A DNA stretch of 64,000 nt from Hanleya hanleyi (taxonomy: Eukaryota; Mollusca; Polyplacophora; Lepidopleurida; Hanleyidae): contig JAVTVY010025057.1 of NCBI GenBank assembly GCA_036873755.1, forward strand, positions 1 to 64,000, read 5' to 3'. This document shows positions 57,471-64,000 of the stretch, piece after piece (the first letter of the stretch is position 1; the number at the start of each line of letters is the position of its first letter). A program made the position numbers and the translations under genes. The notes below the pieces were generated by a model. It was given only the letters and a program-made list of their open reading frames with translations. It was not told the origin of the DNA and made no database searches.

Positions 57471-58395
57471 GCAGGAAAATTAGCCATCAATCCGTCTTGA
57501 AGAAAATACATTGTACATCATTGAAGGAACCCTGAATGAAAGTGTGACTGCATGGTCTCACAATGAAGGTACATACATGTATGAGCAAATTGATATGTTA
57601 AGTCAGTCCATTTCCTACGTAATTGAGTAGCCTATACATGTAGCTGTATTTGTACCATTGTCCATGCATGGACATAAGTTATACAGTTGGAACTGAATTT
57701 TGCTCTTGAAGAATATGACATTTGTCACTGTCAATCATTGTATTGGGTAATAAGTGACATAAAATTTGATTACATGATACTATGTAAACATGATTCACTT
57801 GATGCAGTCTTGATTGAGTGCACGGAAGCATGAAACTGAAAGCGATCATTCGTGCAATAACTGGTTATAAGGCCTAAGCCTTTCATGTCGACTCTGTCAG
57901 TCAGATAGTTGTTCATGCATATGTATATGAACATGATAATGTCATCAGTTCTGTTCAACTTTTAAAGTGATCTCTTCAACTGAAAATGGAATATTTAATC
58001 ACAACAAAATTTGACACACGCATGTTTGCATTGTCTATAGACTGATGCATATAGACGTACTATAAAAATTGTTTGGACACTGCAAGATTTGTAACCTTTC
58101 CTTTATGACCATGGAAGGCTTTCACAATAGAACCATAAGATAAACCATAAGTACTTGTTCTGTCGGTTCATTGGTTGACTGGGCAAAAATCTATAAACAG
58201 GAAGTGGCAATCACAGAATCTGATTGGATAATGTGTACTGCGCAAGCACCCAATTGTCTGGTCATAATTGACATTTATTGGAAGTTTTTTTCCAGAATTG
58301 AATCAAAAAACTAATCGTCATGGCTTTCAAGCTCTTTATCAACTTAGCAGAGGAAACAACATAATTTATTGAAGTGTGAGGACTAAATCGTTTAA
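57471..58395. repeat. Array unit 4 body, left of the Kolobok-like insertion
   Basis: Y-type unit sequence matching 46631-47545 of u1. It ends in TTAA (58392-58395), the target duplication of the inserted element. Confidence 0.8.
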
Positions 58396-58601
58396 AGGTC
58401 AACCCAAACGGATTTTTTTTTGGTCTAAAAATCCTTAAAAATCATAGTTCATACTTCACTTTGTATGAAAAAAATATTGAAAAAATTCTAATCTGATCAG
58501 AAACACACGTAATATGGGAGCAAAGTGGGCTTTTTCACACTTTCACAGCTGGGTTGATGACGTCACGCAGGGAAGTTGCCTGAGAAAAAACAGCGGATAA
58601 C

Positions 58602-58870
58602 ATGGAAAGCGAGTGCAGTCAGAGCTCCGGTTCAGATGTCGATTCGAGCGATATCAGCTGCTTAGATGGAAATATTTTTCGCCAAGAAGATGAAATAGAC
58701 ATAGAGGAGGATGATGACGGGCAAATTAACAGTTGTTTGCAGACCAACGGCGGAATTCAGCCCTATCAATTTGAGCCGTACGGCTCCGATTCTGACAGTG
58801 ACAATCACTCTGACAACGTGGAACTCGACGACGACAGGATTCGGAGAGGTCGTTTGTTGAATACAGATTG
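58602..58870 (+). CDS. Acidic first exon resembling the start of a P2X7 'ballast'-like domain protein
   Basis: The open frame starts at an ATG following 'agcggataac' and is rich in Asp, Glu and Ser ('SGSDVDSSDIS', 'DEIDIEEDDDGQ'). It then reads 'IQPYQFEPYGSDSDSD' and ends 'RRGRLLNTDW'. From memory, a 'PY.FEP' segment followed by an acidic spacer and 'R....DW' leads into the Cys-rich zinc-binding region of invertebrate proteins that share the cytosolic ballast domain of P2X7 receptors. The exon can end at 58870 with TG|GTATGC, which splits the Trp codon at a good donor. Unspliced, the frame stops at 58883. I do not see the Cys-rich continuation downstream, so the gene is probably truncated. 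The match is from memory and needs a profile search. Confidence 0.45.
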
Positions 58871-58883
58871 GTATGCAACTTGA

Positions 58884-59524
58884 CTGGAAACCTTATTATC
58901 GTCATCTATAAGACCAAATGTCCATATATTTCAAACTGTATTGAATGTAGAACGATTCTGTGATGTAAAGAACGAGCACATCTGTGTTGTTATTGTTGTT
59001 ACTGACCGAGGCAGCCTTTTCGAAGGGATAAACTCCGGGATTCGGCAGTATGGACAGTAAACTGTTGATAACTCTACTGATATACGTCCGATTTGAATTT
59101 TGTTTGTTTTCCCATAATCCCCATGAAATACCAATTTCAGAATTATATAGTTTGATAAAAAACTTTGGACATTCATGGCGAAAAGTAAGCCGTGGTGAGT
59201 GGATCGGCATTCACATTTGCTCAATTTTCGACAAATTACCTCAATTAAATTGAAATCGAATGATATTCCCACAATCTCAAATGTCAAGGGATTATGAAAG
59301 TATTATTATCACTTCTGTATCTACAGCCATTCACTCCAATTGGTGTTTTTTATTTATTTACTTATCAAACATATATATATTTATGAAAGATCATTTTATT
59401 ATTATTAAATAATATGAAATAGAGACTCATCCAGTCTAACCTGTAGGTGCTCAAGCAACAAATGCCACGCGAGAGCGAGCAGGGCATGTACAGCCGTCTC
59501 CCTGCCCGAGGCCTCGCTTGCAGG
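58884..59524. other. Central part of the Kolobok-like element, coding unresolved
   Basis: Overlapping frames of about 100-118 codons lie on the minus strand (58902-59287) and one of 67 on the plus strand (59050-59253). I could not recognise a ballast, THAP or transposase motif in any of them. (AT)n and (TTA)n stretches lie at 59350-59415. Confidence 0.4.
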
Positions 59525-59873
59525 TTAGGTTCGTTCAGCCGATGTCCGTGATAGATTCTCCTTGTCCGATTTCTTTGCCGTCACATTCTGATTGTTCTTA
59601 GGTTTGATAGTTGGAATAGCTGTTCTCTTTAGTTTTGGTTTGTACCCGAATTCAACTGCTACGCTGTAGATGTCCTCGAATGATGTCTAATTTCTGTCAA
59701 AATGTGCCGAGCAAATTATACGAGTACTGGCTCAGGCCCTCTTTCCACACTCTCGTGTTGCGTACAAATTTCGTCCAATTTGCAGCGATTTTCTCGTCTT
59801 TAGGCCACAAATGAATACTAACACCGTCATCTGTAGTAAAACTGCAACCTCCCACTACACAACGTCGTGGCAT
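59525..59873 (-). pseudogene. THAP-domain gene, broken by a frameshift and a stop
   Basis: The minus-strand frame opens at 59873 with 'MPRRCVVGGC', the Cys-X4-Cys of a THAP zinc finger, then 'LWPKDEKIAANWTKFVRNTR' with the conserved Trp. Near 59715-59725 the frame shifts by one base; the next frame carries 'ICSAHF', the Cys-X2-His-Phe half of the C2CH site. After one in-frame TAG (59687-59689) it continues 'GYKPKLKRTAIPTI', the typical C-terminal Pro region, and a basic tail, ending at a TAA (59525-59527). THAP domains are DNA-binding modules common in P-element and Kolobok transposons. The two lesions make it inactive. It runs opposite to the acidic exon in the same element. Confidence 0.8.
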
Positions 59874-60140
59874 ATTTAACAAATCATGCCCCGATACTCC
59901 GAAAATCTCCAGAAATCAGCAGCTACTTACGACTGTGGTATACGGCTTTAACATAGAGAATACAAGACGGCTTCCCTCCGTGATGTCACAGCTGGAATTG
60001 ACAGGAGAGCGATTTTCACCTTTCAAACGGCAATATCTCGACAACCAGACTGCACAAAATTATGAAAAAAATATCATTATTTTCAGAATCGAAAGGACTA
60101 TTTTTTTATATTTTTGACCTCAGAGCGTTTGGGTTGACCT

Positions 60141-61790
60141 TTAAGAGAGAATTGTTGCATGTTCATTGGACACTAGCGTTGTTATCAAGTTTCCATTTGG
60201 GCAGGCCCTTGATTTCCTGGTGATCATTGAGGTGTTCACCATTGATTCGAGCTCAGTATTGGTTTCCTCTGCAAACACCCTCATTACTGCAGCCATTCAA
60301 CGCTGTCAACAGACAATTTCCGCTTCAAAAATACTCCTCGCTATGATGATTTTCATCTTCCTTTCTTCTTTTTTTCTGTCCGCAAATGTCAACAGCGGCC
60401 ATTTTAGGATCGACACGAAACCACATTGATCGACATTCCAATACACTCTTTGTTCACCTGTTCATCTGTGCGGATCATCCAGCAGATGTTCTTTAATCTA
60501 ATTGAATGAAAAACCAGGGAAGCTGAATGACGGATAAGAAATTGAATGGAATGCTTCGGATAAATTAATCAATATTGCACGCTACACCATACATGGCAGA
60601 AGTTGACATATCTTTTATAGTCATGAGGGCTTGGTAGCAAGTGTTTTATCCCCATTTGAGCAAAAGATAGTTCTTTAAGACAGAGAATTGCAGTGAACAG
60701 TTTTGAATGTTGCTGGCCAAATATCATGTTCTTCCTACTTGTATGTCTCACGTTGAAAACGAAGGAATTTTAGATTTAACACGGAAGGCCAGGGGTCAAC
60801 CTGTTTATCCTCAATCTCTGTTTCCTGTATTGTTCTGAATGGATTGAAAGGAATCGCCAACAATAGAAGGAAATTAGACGATGTTTCAAAGCAGTTTACT
60901 GGTTTGAAGTGTATCATACAATCTGATTCTTTCAGCCTATAGCCTCTCATTAACACGTATCATGCAATGACACTGCCCTGGGCATCCATCTTTTTTTTTT
61001 CTTTTTTCTTTTTTTTTTCATGACTTGGTGTTTTGCCAGTCTTCTACTTTGCCAGAATGGAAGCCATCTGAGCGCATTGTTAGATGTCTGAAATAGCAAC
61101 ATCACTGCTTGTGTTCTTTAATGATGGCTTCCTCAGTCCGTCGTCTCGTCTCTATGAAAACAGTCGCCGTTTATTGATCCCCTATCAGCATCGACACTTC
61201 ATAATATCCTGGACCAGAAAAAAAAGTATCTGGAGTAGAAAAATCCCTGATCAGTCTCTGTGTTGTGCAAGAGAATCGCATATTTACCAGCTTACAATTT
61301 GAGCATCTAACTAAAGGATACGGACTGAACAGAACTTTTCATCAGCTAACGGAGCAGTGGGGATCAAACAAGACTTCTGTAACGCTCCCACTTTGATTAG
61401 TAACACTTTCGTCAAAATAAACGTGGCGTCCAGAGTCCAACAATGCGACTGTTGTCTAAGATGTAATTATTCTCTCTCACGCTAAAAATCAATCTCTATG
61501 TCGATTTCTCTGTAAATTAGCAGAAATTCGAGGATATGAGAAAGCAAACAGACAATAAGGCCTTCAGTGCGAGAAGTCCATGTCTGATGATTATATAACA
61601 AATAGAGTAATGTGAGGAATATTACATTCTCCCCAATAACCTGACTATTTTAGTACAATTGAACATGTTGTCTTGAAAGAAGCTGCATAATTAGTTCGGA
61701 GGAATCCAGACATCGGCAATCCAGAGGGAAAAAGAAAACTGATATAATGAAACATATTGCCATGCAAAAGCTGTGGACAAACATGACAAA
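60141..61790. repeat. Array unit 4 body, right of the insertion
   Basis: It resumes with TTAA then 'gagagaattgttgcatgttc', homologous to 44346 onward in u0. It ends at a deletion junction near 61788, where 'caaacatgac' is followed by 'aaacatgactttatgacc'. About 1.8 kb, including the expected minisatellite M5, is missing before u5 starts. Confidence 0.8.
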
Positions 61791-62902
61791 CATGACTTTA
61801 TGACCATGGGAGGCTTGCACAATAGAACCATAAGATGGACCAGAAGTACTTCTTCTGTCAGTTCATTGGTTAACCGGGCTAAAATCTATTAACAGGAAGT
61901 GGCAATCACAGGATCTGATTGGATAATGTGTACTGCACAAGCACCCAATTGTCTGGTCATAAATGACATTTATTGAAGTTTTTTTCCAGAATTGACTCAA
62001 AAAACTAATCATCATGGCTTTCAAGCTCTTTATCAACTTAGCAGAGGAAACAACATAATTTATTGAAGTGTGAGGGCTAAATCGTTTAAGAGAGAATTGT
62101 TGCATGTTCATTGAACACCAGCGTTGTTATCAAGTTTCCATTTGGGCAGGCCCTTGATTTCCTGGTGATCATTGAGGTGTTCCCTATTGATTCCAACCCA
62201 GTATTGGTTTCCTCTGCAAACATTCTCATTACTACAGTCATTACACGCTGTCAACAGACAATTTCCGCTTCAAAAATACTCTTTGCTATAATGATTTCCG
62301 TCCTCCTTTCTTTTTTTTTCTGTCCGCAAATGTCAACAGCAGCCATTTTAGGATTGACACGAACCCACATTGATCGACATTCCAATACACTCTTTGTTCA
62401 CCTGTGCAGATGTTCTTTAATCTAATTGAACGAAAAACCAGGGAAGCTGAATGATGGATAAGAAATTGAATGGAATCCTTCGGGTGAATTAGCCAATATT
62501 GCACGCTACACCATACATGGCACAAGTTGATATATCTTTTATAGTCATGAGGACTTGGTAGCAAGTGTTTTATTCCATTTAAACAAGATAGTTCTTTGAG
62601 ACAGAGAATTGCAGTGAACAGTTTTGAATGTTGCCGGCCAAATATCATGTTGTTTCTACTCGTATTTCTCGAGTTGAAAATGAAGGCATGTATTTTAGAT
62701 TCAATGCAGAAGGCCGGGGGGTGAACCTGTTTATCCTTGATTTCAGTTTCCTGTATTGGAATGAAAGGAATCGCGAACAATAGAGGGACATTAGACGATG
62801 TTTCAAAGCAGTAGACAGCCTTGAAGTGTATCATGCAATCTGATTCTTCCACTCTAGCCTCTCATTAACACATATCACGGGGCAACCATCTTCTTTTTTT
62901 TT
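61791..62902. repeat. Array unit 5, left part (5'-deleted)
   Basis: It begins in mid-unit at 'tttatgaccatgggaggct' and follows the usual order to the poly-T tract near 62893. The minus-strand frame at 62286-62852 (188 codons) is the longest in the window but lies in unit sequence where other units have stops and shifts. I do not call it a gene. Confidence 0.75.
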
Positions 62903-62966
62903 GTCCCCCACTACTTAGTAGGGGGGGACTTAGAAACACCGTAATTCCATGATTCCATAAGAATTT

Positions 62967-63440
62967 CTTGTCTGGACAATAACTCGTGAACAATTTAACC
63001 GATCAACTTCAAACTTTGGGTGTGCCTTGACATTGGTGAGAGGACGGTTGTGATTGTTTTTCAGCAATGTGCGTAATCTAATATGGCCGCCGTCAGCCAT
63101 ATTGGATTATAAGCAGTTGGATCTTGTCCAGACAATAACTGGAGTACGATTCAACTGATCTACTTCAAACTTGGGGAGTGCCTTGACATCGGTGAGAGGA
63201 CGGTTGGGATTGTTTTTCAGCAATATGCATAATCCAATATGGCCGCCGTCCGCCATATTGGATATATAAGCAGTTGGATCTTAGATTTTCTTGTCCGGAC
63301 AATAACTCGTGAATGATTTAACCGATCAACTTCAAACTTGGGGTGTGCCTTGACATTGGTGAGAGGACTGTTGGGATTGTTTTTCAGCAATATGCGTAAT
63401 CTAATATGGCCGCCGTCAGCCATATTGGATTTTAAGCGAT
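62967..63440. repeat. Three tandem units of 155-167 bp inside the hairpin-ended element
   Basis: Each unit reads 'cttgtc..gacaataactcg', then 'gtgccttgacatyggtgaga', then 'aatatggccgccgtc.gcca' and 'tattggat'. The last part ('atatggccgccgtc.gccatat') is itself palindromic. The 98-codon minus-strand frame at 63217-63513 is its translation. Confidence 0.85.
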
Positions 63441-63497
63441 CAGATATCTCCATTTTCAAATCATACTCTTCATCAATGATATGAGATATCATAGACC

Positions 63498-63617
63498 AAA
63501 AAAAATCGACCATAGAGGTCCATGGCCCCCGCAGCAGCAGCGCCAGTTATGGTGGATGTAATCCACCATAACTGGTGCTGCTAGCGGGGGACATGGACCT
63601 CTATGGTCGATTTTTTT
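63498..63617. repeat. Palindrome with arms of about 55 bp
   Basis: 'Aaaatcgaccatagaggtcc' on the left and 'ggacctctatggtcgatttt' on the right are the outer parts. The centre is 'ccagttatggtggatgtaat' followed by its complement. Small differences ('cagcagcagcgcc' against 'ggtgctgctag') are the only mismatches. It could form a long hairpin in DNA or RNA. Confidence 0.9.
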
Positions 63618-64000
63618 TTTTTTTTTCATGACTTGCTGTTTTGCCAGTCTAGCTTTTACTTCTGATCTCTAATGAAACATTCGCCATTTATTGATTCCCT
63701 ATCAGCATTGACACTTCATAATATCCTGGACCAGAAAAAAAAGAGTATCGTATATGGAGTAGAAAACTGCTGATCACTCCCTATGTTGTGCAATAGAATT
63801 GCGTATTTGCCTGCTTTCAATTTGAGCATCCAACTAAGGGAGACTGATTGAACAGAACTTTTCATCAGCTAACGGAGCAGTGGGGATCAAACAATGCGAC
63901 TGTTGTCTATGATGTAATTATTCTCTCCCACCCTAAAAATCAATCTCTATGTCGATTTCTCGGCAAATTAGCAGAAATTTGAGGATATGAGAAAGCAAAC
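63618..64000. repeat. Array unit 5, right part, cut by the window end
   Basis: Standard unit sequence resumes at 'catgacttgctgttttgcc', with short internal deletions relative to u0-u4 (for example after 63645 and near 63895). It ends at 'gagaaagcaaac'. Confidence 0.8.

Larger units (their letters stand above)
58396..60140. mobile_element. 1745-bp Kolobok-like DNA transposon with TTAA target duplication
   Basis: The 15-bp perfect terminal inverted repeats are AGGTCAACCCAAACG (58396-58410) and CGTTTGGGTTGACCT (60126-60140). TTAA is duplicated at 58392-58395 and 60141-60144; other array units have the single site 'aaatcgtttaagagag' (for example near 44340 and 62080). TTAA duplications occur in piggyBac and Kolobok. 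The ends do not begin CCC as in piggyBac, and Kolobok elements are known to carry THAP-domain proteins, so Kolobok is favoured. Inside are an acidic plus-strand exon (58602-58870) and a broken minus-strand THAP gene (59525-59873). No transposase catalytic region is visible, so this copy is non-autonomous or deleted. Confidence 0.85.
62903..63617. mobile_element. Hairpin-ended element inserted in the unit poly-T tract
   Basis: Other units read poly-T then 'catgacttggtgttttgcc' (for example near 45229 and 61018). Here poly-T is followed by about 715 bp and then poly-T and 'catgacttgctgttttgcc'. The insert begins with a hairpin ('gtcccccact...tagtagggggggac', 62903-62931), holds three tandem units of 155-167 bp starting 'cttgtctggacaataact' (62967, 63123 and 63290) and ends in a near-perfect palindrome (63498-63617). 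It belongs by structure with the GTCCG/hairpin elements at 18250, 26226 and 28660. Confidence 0.8.
34972..64000. repeat. Tandem array of 3.2-3.6 kb units, continuing past the window end
   Basis: Anchor sequences recur in order. The phrase encoding 'IKFPFGQAL' starts near 44371, 47573, 51145, 54718, 60166 and 62111. Removing insertions, the unit is about 3.2-3.7 kb. Units defined from one minisatellite to the next are u0 (34972-35568 plus 43588-46460), u1 (46461-49636), u2 (49637-53196), u3 (53197-56758), u4 (56759 to about 61790) and u5 (to the end). Three transposon insertions and one internal deletion (about 61788) modify the array. No gene is recognised inside the unit. Confidence 0.9.

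Noticed and set aside
58902..59287. Frames of 102 and 118 codons inside the Kolobok-like element
   Set aside because: They overlap each other in different frames and have no recognisable motif. They may include an exon of the ballast-like or THAP gene, but I cannot show it.
62286..62852. 188-codon open frame on the minus strand, the longest in the window
   Set aside because: The same sequence in other array units is broken by shifts and stops, it ends in poly-T translation, and it has no recognisable domain.
1..64000. LINE or LTR retrotransposon coding regions
   Set aside because: I looked for reverse transcriptase, integrase and gag-like motifs in the longer frames on both strands and saw none.

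Overview
This is a gene-poor, AT-rich piece of an animal genome, most likely from a mollusc. The animal assignment rests on intron-bearing transposon genes, on short interspersed elements (SINEs), one family of which has a 5S rRNA-derived head, and on SINE 3' ends of the form 'cgacgttaaat...(ACTC)n' or 'gcgacgttaaac...(CAAC)n'. The mollusc assignment rests on my memory of such tails and of the GTCCGTCC-type repeats in marine molluscs, so it is an inference. I found no convincing host gene, tRNA gene, functional rRNA gene, CRISPR array or reverse transcriptase domain. Almost all recognisable structure is mobile or repeated DNA.

Layout. Positions 1-5449, possibly to about 8912, hold a decayed copy ('copy 1') of a large DNA transposon carrying the relic of a multi-exon gene. 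It is interrupted by three large foldback elements. Positions 9600-34900 are mostly unremarkable intergenic DNA sprinkled with small elements. These are a TIR family ending in 'taataattcaatca', a 436-bp element with a TTA target duplication, five SINEs (four with clear target-site duplications), elements with hairpin/GTCCG heads, an element with 'tcgcca/tggcga' subterminal arrays, and a 451-bp tandem duplication.

From about 34970 to the end lies a tandem array of units of about 3.2-3.6 kb. Each begins with a minisatellite of about 31-32 bp (core CAATTGTCCAGAGTTCCCAT). Unit 0 is split by an 8019-bp transposon at 35569-43587 ('copy 2', inverted relative to copy 1). That element has 24-bp terminal inverted repeats and a TAA target duplication, and intact paralogous units show the empty site. 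Unit 4 is split by a 1745-bp Kolobok-like transposon at 58396-60140 with a TTAA duplication; it carries a THAP-domain pseudogene on the minus strand and an acidic exon resembling the start of the P2X7 'ballast' domain on the plus strand. Unit 5 is split at a poly-T tract by a 0.7-kb hairpin-ended element.

The most interesting result is the pair of copies 1 and 2. Comparing them shows five blocks conserved at the amino-acid level, all in the same relative orientation and order, one flanked by matching splice signals. This looks like a multi-exon transposon gene that I cannot assign to any family I know. Several elements in the window also have dense arrays of short inverted GC-rich motifs just inside their ends, each element with its own motif.
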